Shown here one piece after another: positions 22,180 through 31,900 of a DNA stretch of 64,000 bases (position 1 is the first letter of the stretch; every line of letters starts with the position of its first letter). The position numbers and the translations under genes are program-made. This DNA is from Bacteroidales bacterium. Its GTDB lineage: Bacteria; Bacteroidota; Bacteroidia; Bacteroidales; VadinHA17. A model generated the notes under the pieces. It saw only the letters and a program-made list of their open reading frames with translations. It was not told where the DNA came from and searched no databases. The DNA lies in assembly GCA_016709865.1 (NCBI GenBank), contig JADJLX010000003.1, forward strand, positions 1 through 64,000, read 5' to 3'.

Positions 22180-22823
22180 TTTTGGATAGTAAAACCCTTT
22201 TTTCTTTTAAGTACTACTTATTTGATCTTGATAATACGATTTACGACGAAAACCATTATCTGTTCGAAGTTTATAAAAGAATTGCCCAGAGAATTGAAAT
22301 GCAGACCACAATAGACTCTGATTCAATTCTGGAAGATATTAAGTTTCATTTTTTAAATTCCGGGCGGGAGAATTTATTTAATTCAATAATTGTAAAGTAC
22401 AATCTTGATAAAAAATCATTAGACGAGTTTCTACTAATTCTTAGGACCATTCGGCTGGACTTCAAACTCGAGATTTTCCAGGCGGTTGAACACTTTACTA
22501 TTAAACTACTTGAACATAAAAGAAGATTTTGGTTGTGACCAACGGAAATCAAAATCAGCAAAAAACAAGATTGACCAAATTAACTGGAAAGGACTGGATA
22601 ATCATATTCAGTTTGTTCTGGCAGAGGAAATTGAAAGGAAACCTTCAAAAGGAGCTTTTAAATATATAAAGGAAAATACAAGCTTGAAGAGTCTAAATCA
22701 TTAATGATAGGTGATTCTGAAACAGATTCTAAATTTGCTGAAAATTCGAATATTGAATTTGTAAATGTCTCATTTATATTAGAATACTGGCACTTATTTG
22801 AAAAAGATGAAATTATTATTTGA
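22176..22823 (+). CDS. HAD-superfamily hydrolase (frameshifted)
   Basis: 'YYLFDLDNTIYDENHYLFEV' holds HAD motif I (DxDxT). Past a break near 22515, 'ILVVTNGNQNQQK' is motif II (TNGN), a Lys lies in 'IERKPSKGAF' (motif III region), and 'LMIGDSETDSKFAENSNI' is motif IV. Ends 'HLFEKDEIII'. Probably a sugar-phosphate or nucleotide phosphatase feeding this locus. It overlaps the start of the last glycosyltransferase. Confidence 0.82.
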
Positions 22824-23979
22824 TCTTTCAGCAACCCAAGCCGAAAATGGTATTTTAAATCACGGAGGTAGCGAATATGCGAAAGCAGTATTTTATAAAT
22901 TACTTGAGACTAATCACAGGTCTGTTTCAGTCTTTTATAATCATAATATTGTCCTTGAGAACAAAATAGCAAGATTTAATCAGGAAATATTCACTTCATA
23001 CCGTCGCCACACACGACATAACATCAATTATTGACTACATAAAAACAGAGAATATCAATGTATTCTATTCTGCACTTATTAAAGAAGATTATGTTCCCTA
23101 ATTGAAATGCAATCGGAATCTTTCAAAGTAATAATAACAATTCACGGACTGCGGGCTCTCGAATTACCCTCAGATAAATATGAATTGTATTACTGTCATA
23201 CTTTGAAAAGTAAAATAAAATTTTTTTATAAACAGTTTTTCAAGAATGGGTATAATAAAAACGTTCTTAGTTACTATAAAAAATTTCTTGATGCATCACA
23301 AATTATTACAGTATCTGATCACTCAAAAAGATCATTACTTTCTTTTTTCCCGGAAGTATCTTCACAAAGAATTCAGGTTTTATATAGCCCATTAATTTAT
23401 TATGGGAAAGAATCTAAATCTGATACTATTGCTAAATTATCTTTAGCTCCCAGAAAATATTTTTTAGTTCTTTCCGGATCAATCTGGACTAAGAATAGTA
23501 TCAGAGCTGTTAGGGCCTTTGATGAACTTATCTCAGACAGGCATGATCTTGCAGGTATAAAAATGATAATAACAGGAGTTAGTAAACTGATTTATAAAAT
23601 TAAAAATCAACAGAACTTTATATTTACCAGTTACCTGGACCGGGATACCTTGGAGGATCTTTACCAAAATGCACTGGCATTAGTATATCCAACTCTCAAC
23701 GAAGGTTTTGGATATCCGCCCCTTGAAGCCTTAAAATATGGTGTCCCGGTGCTGGTTTCAGAAATCGGACCAGTCCCGGAGGTGTGCGGCAATGCAGCAT
23801 ACTATTTTGATCCTCATAGTGAAGATGAGATCAAAAATTCTCTTTCTTCGGCTATCCTTAATCCAGGTCTTTTTTCAGATAAAAATATCCAATCCAGGAT
23901 CTCCCGATATACTCTGATAAAGGAAAAACAGCAAAGCGATTTGGATAAAATGATTAAGATCCTGATTGGTGATCAGTAA
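22807..23979 (+). CDS. Glycosyltransferase family 4 (frameshifted)
   Basis: MKLLFDLSATQAENGILNHG followed by 'GSEYAKAVFYKLL'. Break(s) near 23005-23105, then a clean 290 residues: 'VIITIHGLRALELP', 'ASQIITVSDHSKRSLLSFFP', 'FLVLSGSIWTKNSIRAVRAF', 'ALVYPTLNEGFGYPPLEALK' (E-x7-E motif) and 'ISEIGPVPEVCG'-type loop. Last gene of the plus-strand polysaccharide block. Confidence 0.88.
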
Positions 23980-23992
23980 TCAGTAAGTTATT

Positions 23993-24020
23993 GCACCCTG
24001 CACCCTGCATCTTGCATCCC
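23993..24020. repeat. Heptamer array GCACCCT/GCATCNN
   Basis: Four 7-nt units (GCACCCT twice, GCATCTT, GCATCCC) in the gap between two convergent genes, ending three bases before the peptidase stop. First of the array series in the 24-28.7 kb region. Confidence 0.85.
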
Positions 24021-24023
24021 GCT

Positions 24024-24929
24024 CTACACTCCAAACATCCCCGTATCTACCCACTCCATCTCAAGCAGCGACCAGAAATCTGTCGCCAGTCCATTCAGGA
24101 CATACTCATAGGGTAACCACCCATAACCGCTCTCTCCCCACTCTTTTCCCCACGAATTTCTTATCAGTAAAGCGCCTTTTGTCTCCAGGTTACATTTGGT
24201 GTTTTTGATTTTCATATTATCGTCATAACCTACCGCAACAATTGCATGTCCCCATTCTGCCTGTTCTCCATTGCAGGGGTATGGGATCCCTCCCGGTATA
24301 TTTGTATTTTCAAAGGAGGGAAACCCCCAGAATCCGAACATTGATGGAATTCCGGCATTGAGATATTTTTTAACCGATACCAGAACCTCAGTTCCGGTAA
24401 TATTAATACTCAGCGGATCGTGACAGAAATATTTTAACGATCTGTAATCATCGGCCAGGGAATAAACAAAGCTTCCTGGTTCCTTAACAAAATCAGCAAC
24501 CTTATATGGCCAGTACTTTTCATGCGGAACACCACACAATACAAGCGCTCCCATCACATTCCTCATGAAGGCGCCTGTATCTCCCTTCTCCTGCATCATG
24601 TTCCGGGTGGTTTTGTAGAGAAAAAGACGCGATCCTTCAAAATATTTTCCATATGCCCTTCTCTCAAAATATTCTACAATTCCAATCCCCGCCTGAGCAG
24701 TACAAGATCCCAGGCTAAGCTGATTCTCCACCGGAGAAAACCATTCCCTGAGATCGACAGAAACGGGCTGTTTCATTTTCCCTTTAGTCAGCTTTAGTTT
24801 TGTGTTGAATACCCTAATCTCTTCATTATTCTCTGTATAATCTCTGAGATCAGGTACAGGTGGCAGCCATCCGGTTCCAACCGGTTCTTCCTGGCATGCA
24901 ATTTTGATTTTTTTATTTAATAAGCTCAT
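24024..24929 (-). CDS. Papain-like (C1 family) cysteine peptidase
   Basis: Intact, 301 residues. Active-site parts are all present in order: Gln of the oxyanion hole and catalytic Cys in 'VENQLSLGSCTAQAGIGIVE', catalytic His in 'EWGHAIVAVGYDD', Asn in 'LLIRNSWGKEWGESGYGWLP'. The start is 'MSLLNKKIKIACQEEPVGTG'; there is no clear signal peptide, and a prodomain is short or absent. 'DLREWFSPVENQ' precedes the Cys as in bacterial C1 peptidases. Neighbours on the same strand are a LuxR-type regulator and a lipoprotein. Secretion route and substrate are unknown. Confidence 0.9.
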   Translation of the reverse strand: MSLLNKKIKIACQEEPVGTGWLPPVPDLRDYTENNEEIRVFNTKLKLTKGKMKQPVSVDLREWFSPVENQLSLGSCTAQAGIGIVEYFERRAYGKYFEGSRLFLYKTTRNMMQEKGDTGAFMRNVMGALVLCGVPHEKYWPYKVADFVKEPGSFVYSLADDYRSLKYFCHDPLSINITGTEVLVSVKKYLNAGIPSMFGFWGFPSFENTNIPGGIPYPCNGEQAEWGHAIVAVGYDDNMKIKNTKCNLETKGALLIRNSWGKEWGESGYGWLPYEYVLNGLATDFWSLLEMEWVDTGMFGV

Positions 24930-24980
24930 CTTAATAAAGTTTAATCATATTCTGATACTTAATCATTTTATTTTATATGA

Positions 24981-25096
24981 GGCAGTGGGCAGTGGGCAGT
25001 AGGCAGTAGGTCACTCAGTCTCTTAGTCACTCAGTCTCTTAGTCTCTCCGTCACGCTGTGTTCCTACTGCCTACAGCCTTCCGCCCTCAGCCCTAA
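24981..25096. repeat. Inverted short-period array (7-nt arms, 8-nt centre)
   Basis: Left arm GGCAGTG, GGCAGTG, GGCAGTA, GGCAGTA (24981-25008); centre of 8-nt units (CACTCAGT, CTCTTAGT) to about 25050; right arm GCCTACA, GCCTTCC, GCCCTCA, GCCCTAA (25069-25096). The right arm is complementary in kind to the left. The array fills the gap between peptidase and regulator and includes the regulator's last bases. Confidence 0.85.
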
Positions 25097-25590
25097 TTCA
25101 TCTTCTTCCTATACTCCAAATACACCTCTGTCGCCTCCGGCAGGCTCCTTACACCCATTTTCTCATAGATATGTGAAAAATGGTTTTTGATAGTATGATA
25201 CGATTTGTGGAGTCTCTCAGCAATCTCTTTTGTTGAAAGGCCTTCAGACGCAAGGTCCATAATCACCTTTTGGATATAGGTCAGAGAAAACCGGACTGTT
25301 GTTAAACTGTTCTCTGTCAGTATCCTGTTCTCCTTAATTACTATCTCATCTTCTTCAACTGGAACTATAAGGTATTTTTGGTTATCAGGCGATAGCAGAT
25401 CGCACAAAACATCCCAGCTTATCCGGTTATATGCGTTGGGTTTCAGCGGGATGATCGGAAATTCATAATCATCCTCTTTCTTTGTTGTGTCAATAATCAT
25501 CAATTTGACAACATCCATATTAGGGAATCCATTTTTACGGTTAACTCTCTTTGTGTTGTTTTCACAAATTCCTAAAATTATTTTTTTCAT
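25093..25590 (-). CDS. LuxR-type helix-turn-helix regulator
   Basis: 165 residues. The C-terminus is a GerE/LuxR DNA-binding domain: 'VIMDLASEGLSTKEIAERLH' and 'KSYHTIKNHFSHIYEKMGVR'. The N-terminal ~100 residues ('YNRISWDVLCDLLSPDNQKY') do not match a receiver domain that I recognise, and there is no obvious phosphoacceptor Asp pattern. It probably controls the neighbouring minus-strand genes. Confidence 0.85.
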   Translation of the reverse strand: MKKIILGICENNTKRVNRKNGFPNMDVVKLMIIDTTKKEDDYEFPIIPLKPNAYNRISWDVLCDLLSPDNQKYLIVPVEEDEIVIKENRILTENSLTTVRFSLTYIQKVIMDLASEGLSTKEIAERLHKSYHTIKNHFSHIYEKMGVRSLPEATEVYLEYRKKMN

Positions 25591-25634
25591 GCTATTGATA
25601 GATTTGGTTTAATTGAAATTTGAGTCATTTTAAA

Positions 25635-25735
25635 GGCGTCAGGCATCAGGTAATAGGAACCAGGAATCAGGAAATAGGAATCTGCTCTTTCCTCTTCCCT
25701 CTTCCCTCTTCCCTCTTTCCTGATCCCTGATCCCT
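25635..25735. repeat. Phase-perfect inverted heptamer array (GG-type then CC-type)
   Basis: About fifteen consecutive 7-nt units without loss of phase: GGCGTCA, GGCATCA, GGTAATA, GGAACCA, GGAATCA, GGAAATA, GGAATCT, then GCTCTTT, CCTCTTC three times, CCTCTTT, CCTGATC twice. The first half is G-rich, the second C-rich and roughly complementary, so either strand can fold back. It lies between regulator and lipoprotein genes. Confidence 0.9.
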
Positions 25736-26223
25736 TTATTCACTCTTCACCCTCCTCAGCCTCGTCCCTTCCGCAGTAATGACTATCTCATAAAGCACAA
25801 AGATCTCATCACCACCTTCCTCCTTTCCCGGAATTCCCGGAACTGCCAGTTTCGAAACTGCATCTGAGCTTTTCCCGATTAAGTTTGCAACTGAAGTTAT
25901 CGTTTCGGCTACATTGCCTCAGTTGTCGAGGCCATAAGAGTTCATTATCCCATTTGTGAAAGCCATCTTCAGTTCATTAGAACGAATGCCCGGTTTTACT
26001 ATCAGGTATTGGTTGCCAGATCAGGCAGGTAAACTACCGTGGTTTTTACAGTCATATCTTTCTCAGACTTTAATTCCACCAACAGATAAGGTTTTACAGA
26101 ATAGAACTTCAGACCTGTTTTATTTTTCAGGTCATTATTCGAATAGATCTGCACCGAGGCGCATCCATAAACTAATGATGCCCCCATGAGGATGATTACT
26201 AAATAATAAATTGATTTTTTCAT
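25736..26223 (-). pseudogene. Small lipoprotein, interrupted (one frameshift and one in-frame TGA)
   Basis: N-terminus MKKSIYYLVIILMGASLVYG followed by Cys: a lipoprotein signal with lipobox VYGC. 'LLVELKSEKDMTVKTTVVYL' follows. Near 26010 the frame shifts to 'YLIVKPGIRSNELKMAFTNG', then 'IMNSYGLDN', a TGA near 25919, and on to 'NVAETITSVANLIGKSSDAV' and 'FVLYEIVITAEGTRLRRVKS'. The frame after the TGA stays protein-like for about 60 codons. Either a sequencing error or a genuine nonsense change. Function unknown; 'FTNGIMNSYG' recalls uncharacterised lipoproteins. Confidence 0.65.
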
Positions 26224-26263
26224 GATTGTAAAATATTAGTTAAACAATAAAATTTTAGACAAT

Positions 26264-26367
26264 GGCATCAGGCGCCAGGCGTCAGGCATCAGGAACCAAC
26301 AGTAATCGGTGATCTGTAATCGGTGATAGTCAAACAATTGCACCCTGCCCCCTGCCCCCTGCATCCC
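26264..26367. repeat. Inverted heptamer array
   Basis: Left arm GGCATCA, GGCGCCA, GGCGTCA, GGCATCA, GGAACCA (26264-26298); middle 'GTAATCGGTGATCT' repeated about twice; right arm GCACCCT, GCCCCCT, GCCCCCT, GCATCCC (26340-26367). It fills the gap upstream of the lipoprotein gene. Confidence 0.88.
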
Positions 26368-26374
26368 CGTGCCA

Positions 26375-26608
26375 TCACCCCGGTTCTCTTGTAAACAACT
26401 GATTCCTCGAATTCGTAGCTAAACTCTTTAGTAAATATGAAAGAGCTGCACTTACCCCGGCAATCAGCACCGGTTTTAATGAAGGCCAGTCAAAAACAGC
26501 CCCTTTTCCAAGCATATCTATTATTCCTGTCAGTAATGCCGTCAGGAAAGCCATTAATAAACCATGCAGAATGTCTCTGCTATCGAGGGTGAAAAGTTTA
26601 GATTTCAT
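26375..26608 (-). CDS. Small two-helix membrane protein, holin-like in size
   Basis: 77 residues, MKSKLFTLDSRDILHGLLMA then 'FLTALLTGIIDMLGKGA', 'LKPVLIAGVSAALSYLLKSL'. Two hydrophobic helices with a Gly/Ala-rich second helix. The size and topology resemble holin-like or uncharacterised membrane proteins of Bacteroidota, but I cannot assign a family. No lysis enzyme lies next to it, unless the C1 peptidase plays that role, which is speculation. Confidence 0.65.
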   Translation of the reverse strand: MKSKLFTLDSRDILHGLLMAFLTALLTGIIDMLGKGAVFDWPSLKPVLIAGVSAALSYLLKSLATNSRNQLFTREPG

Positions 26609-26642
26609 GTATTATTAATTTTTAGGATTTGACATAGAAATT

Positions 26643-26752
26643 AGTGGCGCAATGGCACAATGCAGTGGCTCAATGGCTCAAGGCTCAATCGACAGGAATG
26701 TATGTAAGATTTTGCCGTTGTGCCGTTGCGCCCTTGCGCCTTTGTGCCGTTA
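26643..26752. repeat. Inverted octamer array
   Basis: Left arm of 8-nt units TGGCGCAA, TGGCACAA, TGCAG (short), TGGCTCAA, TGGCTCAA; right arm from about 26714 GCCGTTGT, GCCGTTGC, GCCCTTGC, GCCTTTGT, GCCGTT. Same two-arm design as the heptamer arrays but with period 8. The right arm ends at the stop codon of the next gene. Confidence 0.8.
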
Positions 26753-27677
26753 CAACCTCTCAAGCTCAACCTTCAGATCCGTCAAATCCCCCTCAGCCAC
26801 AATAACGGTTTCAGTCTTTTCGGCATATCCCGGCTTATTAACCGTGACCTGGTAAGTACCTGCAGGCATATTTTTGATATTAAATTTGCCTTTGTCAGCA
26901 GTTTTCTTAATTATTTCACCATTTCCACTACTGCCAGCCATCATTCCGATGGACCTGAATGTAAAAGTTACACCTTTTATCGGTGCACCTGTTTTCTTCT
27001 CGTTTGCCTGACCTTTTAGTGTAAGGTTTCCTGCACTTGTTTCAACAATTTTTCTGGCAGTCTTGAAACCATCATAGAAATTTCTATTTGGCAATCTTAT
27101 TATTTCAACAGCCAGATCGAGGTTTCCAAGAGTTGTTATCTGCTGTTTCAAACAGAGTAACAAGTTGTTTTGTAGCCCTGCTTCTCTCAGCTATTCCCAC
27201 CCGTGGTTTTGATATTGATTCATTATATAAATTAATTGTATCAAGAAAGGTTTTCTGGGTCTCCGCATTTATACCGTAGGAAGGAAGTGCCTCAATATTC
27301 AACTGTGCTTTATCATAAACTATCTGGGCATAATCCTTTAGACCTGTATCAGTCATTTTTGAGAAGCCTGATGCAGTGAATTTTACATCATTTTGCAGCA
27401 GAGTGTTTTTAGAGAATTTGGCATAAGCAACAATTTTTCTGGAGTTGTCAATTGAGAGTTCAATAAGTTTTAACCTTAGTTCTTTTTTTAGTTTTGCCAG
27501 TCCTTTTTTATCAAACTTCTGTTCCTCTGCAATTGCCTGGATGTTTACAATTGTCTCTTTCAGAACATTTACACTTTCTAAAAAATTAGGAAGGTCTTTG
27601 GTTAGAGCTTCATTTGGGATTAGAAAATCACGTACAGCAAGGTACATGTTGAGTCTGGTTTCCTGAATTGTTGTCAT
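26750..27677 (-). CDS. Helical protein with C-terminal carboxypeptidase-regulatory-like domain (one frameshift)
   Basis: Two frames join near 27110-27160, giving about 309 residues. The N-terminal 190 are helical: MTTIQETRLNMYLAVRDFLI, 'LAKLKKELRLKLIELSIDNS', 'YDKAQLNIEALPSYGINAET'. The C-terminal ~80 form a CarboxypepD_reg-like beta-sandwich: 'NLTLKGQANEKKTGAPIKGV' and 'NMPAGTYQVTVNKPGYAEKT'. No signal peptide. I do not recognise the N-terminal domain; 'VRDFLIPNEAL' and 'KMTDTGLKDYAQIVYD' look like a conserved Bacteroidota helical family. The start ATG has a purine-rich stretch upstream. Confidence 0.75.
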
Positions 27678-28026
27678 AACGTTTACTTTTAAGGTTTATA
27701 ATTGAGTTAATTGAAAGAAATTCTTCTTCGCACTCACCTATTATCCTTCCGCAACACTCTTCGACACTTCCGCACTTACCTACGAGCCATTCGCAACAAA
27801 CTATGGCGTATCCGCACATGTCTGCGACCCTATCGCAACTGTCTGTGAACCTCCTGCAAATACTAATGAGATCTCCGCATTTTCCTTCGACCTTTCCGCA
27901 CTCAGCTACGGGACTTCCGCAACTATTTACGATTATTTTTCCCCGACAAATGATTATTCCGGGATTGGTTTTGATCCTTTTCAAATCACCAAATGATGAT
28001 TTTTTCACTTTAGTTTTTACTATCAA
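27628..28026 (-). other. ORF with Cys exactly every seventh residue (possible cysteine-heptad protein)
   Basis: Reading the minus strand gives ten consecutive heptads starting with Cys, most as Cys-Gly ('CGSPVAE', 'CGKVEGK', 'CGDLISI' and so on). The Cys codon (GCA on the plus strand) recurs at 27919, 27898, 27877, 27856, 27835, 27814, 27793, 27772, 27751 and 27730, with no slip from 21 nt. The only start in frame is TTG at 28026, and the reading runs 50 bases into the next gene, so the true end may be earlier. I know no family for it. A coding origin is plausible but unproven; a 21-nt tandem DNA repeat is the alternative. Confidence 0.5.
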
Positions 28027-28130
28027 GACAGTAGAATAATTATTGCATCAGCTAAGTTAAAGAATCGAATATTTAATTCAATCATAGTTTCGGGACTATA
28101 TTCTACCTATAAAGTTCCTATGTTTAAGAA

Positions 28131-28220
28131 AGGCTATAGGCTATAGGCTAAAGGCAGTAGGGATTTCCTTCCGCCTTCTGCCTTCTGCCTACCGCCTTCT
28201 GCCTTCTGCCTTCTGCCTTC
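28131..28220. repeat. Inverted heptamer array, left flank of second four-helix-bundle gene
   Basis: AGGCTAT, AGGCTAT, AGGCTAA, AGGCAGT (28131-28158), a short spacer, then GCCTTCT units from 28173 to 28220 with one GCCTACC. The arms are complementary in kind. Located just upstream of the four-helix-bundle gene at 28277. Confidence 0.88.
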
Positions 28221-28276
28221 ATTTTTTTCCTATCTTAGTTTCGGAATATATCTTGTCTAACTAAAAATGTTGTGCT

Positions 28277-28630
28277 ATGAGTCACTTTGAAGAACTAAAA
28301 GTCTGGCAAAAGGCTGTTGACCTTGCCGTAAAGTCTACGAAATACAAAAAGATCCTTTTAACAAGGATTTCGGATTAAGAGATCAGATGCGTCGTGCCTC
28401 TGTAAGTATTTCTAGCAATATCTCAGAAGGAGATCCAGTATGAATCTGATAAGTCATCAGTCCGATATTTGAAAATTGCTAAAAGGTTCAACTGCTGAAT
28501 TATTTACGCAGTTATAATTGCAGATAAAATAGGGTACTTGCTAAAACCAGACTTTCTATTCTTGAATACTGAATGTAAGGAGATTCTTGCAATGTTAACT
28601 AACCTCATCAAACACAGAAGCAGGTCGTAA
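28277..28630 (+). pseudogene. Four-helix-bundle protein (23S-IVS family), frameshifted
   Basis: [19 protein letters not shown], break near 28332, then '[20 protein letters not shown]' and 'ISSNISEG', break near 28430, then '[15 protein letters not shown]' and, after another, 'YLLKPDFLFLNTECKEILAM'. The same family as the gene at 644, but clearly a different subtype. Again flanked by heptamer arrays. It is the only plus-strand gene between the minus-strand block and the giant protein. The family's role is unknown. Confidence 0.8.
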
Positions 28631-28675
28631 AATCGGGGATTATAGGCTTTATTCATTAGGAAGTCAGGTTTTCCT

Positions 28676-28703
28676 AAAGCCTACTGCCTACTGCCTTCTG
28701 CCA
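28676..28703. repeat. GCCTACT/GCCTTCT heptamers, right flank of the four-helix-bundle gene
   Basis: Units AAGCCTACT, GCCTACT, GCCTTCT, GCCATAT follow the gene. Same base composition as the array at 28131-28220. Confidence 0.75.
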
Positions 28704-28964
28704 TATTTCACCTTCAAAAAAAATAATGTCTGTAACAAATCTACTTATTTCCAGTTTTCTCAGTACGAGAATCGTGCAACCTTTTTTCCTATCTTACAGT
28801 CTTAATTTGACTGCGTCCTGCGTAGCTTAATTGACAATTATTGTGACATTCAGTTATTTGATAAAAAAGCGAAGGAGGAGCCAGATTGGCAGCTAACTAT
28901 ATTTTGACTAAAACAACCTGACATGGAAACGTCGCAACCCGCTGGAATTAAAAATTCTTTCACA
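28704..28964 (+). other. Upstream region of the giant repeat protein
   Basis: No gene seen. AT-rich. Contains 'TATATTTTG' at about 28898-28906, close to the Bacteroidota -7 box (TAnnTTTG) but with one base too many, so I do not call a promoter with confidence. The start codon chosen for the next gene is 28965, the ATG immediately before its signal peptide; an ATG at 28923 is in the same frame. Confidence 0.4.
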
Positions 28965-31900
28965 ATGAAAGCAATGAAAATATTCTCCTTGCTGACAGTC
29001 TTTATTTTGTCATCCTTTAGCCTGTACGGGCAACATTATCTGATTGGTACAGTTCCTGCGTCCAACCAATATCCAATCACATTTAGTGAATCGACTCAGA
29101 CTAAGTTATTACTTACATTTACGAAGAATGTTACCCCGGGTGCAAATATAAGTCAGGTTGGTTGGTCTGTTTCAGGAACGGCGGCTACAATTTCTCAGAT
29201 TGATGCAGCCGGAGTCACAGTCCAGATAACACTTAATACTACCTCATAACATATGCAGAACGACAATGTAAAAAGTCCACATACAATGCTGCTACCGGTA
29301 GTTTTTCAATGGCAGACTTAACGGAACCTCTTACTCTTACCAATATAGCAGCTACAAATAACCATATTGGAGTACAGGCGGATTTTGCGAATGGTTTATA
29401 TGGAGAAAATCCACCTGTTGATATTTGTGCTGCAGTTATTAATGTTGAGATCACCTCAAACATAACAGTTGCTGCAGTTTATCGGAATAGTATACACTTC
29501 AGAACGCCAAGAATGTACACTTTATGGATGTATCCTGCTGCTGCCCCTAAAACAGACCCTAATTATACTGGAAACGAGTAGTTGGTTCAGGTGTATATAG
29601 CTGTACTCAGACATATAATTATCCAGACGATACTAACAACTGTACATGGGTAATAAGTATATATCCATATGTTCTGGGAGTTGCACCACAACCAATTATT
29701 AATGTTACAGATAACCAGGTTTTTATTACAATACCTAATTATAAAAAAGACAATGGTACACCAACTCCCGGAACGGGGGATTTAGGACTTAATCCACCAA
29801 TAGATGATCCTACAACCCTTTACTGTGTAGGGAAAGACATAACAAATTTTACCTTTACTGATGCCACTGTTTTTGATTGCCAGTATCCCCTTCCGGAGGC
29901 AAATCTGCCAAACATTCGCCCAAGGTCTGTTCAATATGTATATGGCACCCAGGTCGGAGCCTCTATACCAAATGTTTTTATTAATGTTTTCGGTACTCCG
30001 GTCCAATTAACAGACGCTGCCGGGAATCCGATGCCAAATTCATGGACTGTCAATCCTTCAAATGGAGCAGCTGTTCCTGCTTATTCAACCACCAGCGGAT
30101 TTTTTGAAGGACCTGTAGTGCAATATCTCTGGGATGCTGGGACAAAAGCAAGAATTACTCCATTGGTTACAACCTATCCTATATCGCATACCGGAGATTT
30201 TGTCAATGATGTGGCTGGTGATATTTTGATGTAACTCTCAGAAACTGGGGACCGTGTAATCCTTATGATGGCGGTGAATCCCTTTAATTATCTTCAGGCA
30301 GTAACTGAGGTATCAAGACTAAGACTTATCCTTTCACCTCCTGCACCAACAATCGGGGCCACAGATTACTGTTTTAACAGTGTACCAGCAACTTTGGATG
30401 CCACAGGGACAACAGGTACGCTTAAATGGTGGACAGATGCAGCAATGACAACACCAGCTGGTGGAGCGGCAGATCCTTACACTCACGGTAAATCGGCCGT
30501 TGGTTCATATCCTTTCTGGGTTAATGAAACTTTGGGTACGGGATGTGCCGGTCCGGCTTTGCCAGTGACTCTTGTAATAAATCCCTTGCCGACTATAACA
30601 AGTACAGGAATTGCAGCTGCCGTATGTTTCAGTGCCGGGGCACAGACAACAACGATGCCCTACACGGCAACAACAAACAGTCCGACCTCATATAGTATAA
30701 ACTGGGTAACTCTTGCTGATCAGGGCAATACTGCCCAGGCATTTAATGCAGGAGCCGGGACCATTTCCAACATAAATATTCCTGCAGGAACTGCAGCCGG
30801 AACATATACCGGGACAATGACAATCACCAATTCAAATGGATGTACAGCAACACAGGCAATAAGTTTAACTGTCAGGACAACACCTACAATTACTTCAACA
30901 GGAACTGTAGCACCCGTATGTATCACTGCCGGGGCTCAGACAACAACGATGCCCTATACTGCAACAACCAATAGTCCGACCTCATATAGTATAGACTGGG
31001 CAACCCTTACCGACCAGGGGAGTACAGCTTATGTATTCTTAGGAGGAGGAGGCAATGTACCGAACATATCGGTACCTGCAGGAACAGCAGCAGGTACCTA
31101 TCCCGGGACCATGACAATTACCAGTGCTAACGGTTGTACCAATACAAAAGCAATAAGCTTAACAGTTAATCCTTTGCCAACCATAACAAGTACAGGAACA
31201 GTAGCACCTGTATGTTTCAGTGCAGGAGCCCAGACAACAACGATGCCCTACACAGCAACAACCAATAGTCCGACCTCATATAGTATAAACTGGACAACCC
31301 TTGCCGATCAGGGAAGTACAGCTTATGCGTTCGTAGGTGGTGGAGGGAACGTACCGAACATAGCAGTACCGGCAGGAACTGCAGCCGGAACATATACAGG
31401 TACAATGACAGTCACTAATGCAAATGGATGTACTACCACACAGGCTGTAAGTTTAACTGTCCTGACAACACCAACAATCACTTCAACAGGAACTGTAGCA
31501 CCTGTATGTATCACTGCCGGGGCTCAGACAACAACGATGCCCTATACTGCAACAACCAATAGTCCGACCTCATATAGTATAGACTGGGCAACCCTTACCG
31601 ACCAGGGAGTACAGCTTATGTATTCTTAGGAGGAGGAGGAAACGTTCGAACATAGCAGTACCGGCAGGAACAGCAGCAGTACCTATCCCGGGACCATGAC
31701 AATTACCAGTGCTAACGGTTGTACCAATACAAAGGCAATAAGCTTAACAGTTAATCCTTTGCCAACCATAACAAGCACAGGAACAGTAGCACCTGTATGC
31801 TTCACTGCCGGAGCTCAGACAACAACGATGCCCTACACTGCAACAACCAATAGTCCGACCTCATATAGTATAGACTGGGCAACACTTGCCGATCAGGGAA

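Noticed and set aside
25736..26223. TGA recoding (for example as Trp or selenocysteine)
   Set aside because: TGA is used as a normal stop at many ATGA gene overlaps in the window, and no SECIS-like hairpin was seen after the codon.
26375..26608. Prophage remnant (holin-like protein)
   Set aside because: No integrase, capsid, tail, terminase or attachment repeats nearby; the size and helices alone are not enough.
27803..28039. Plus-strand frame opposite the Cys-heptad ORF
   Set aside because: It shows the same 21-nt period only as a shadow (Pro/Leu rich) and has no start context; the minus-strand reading gives the striking Cys-Gly pattern.
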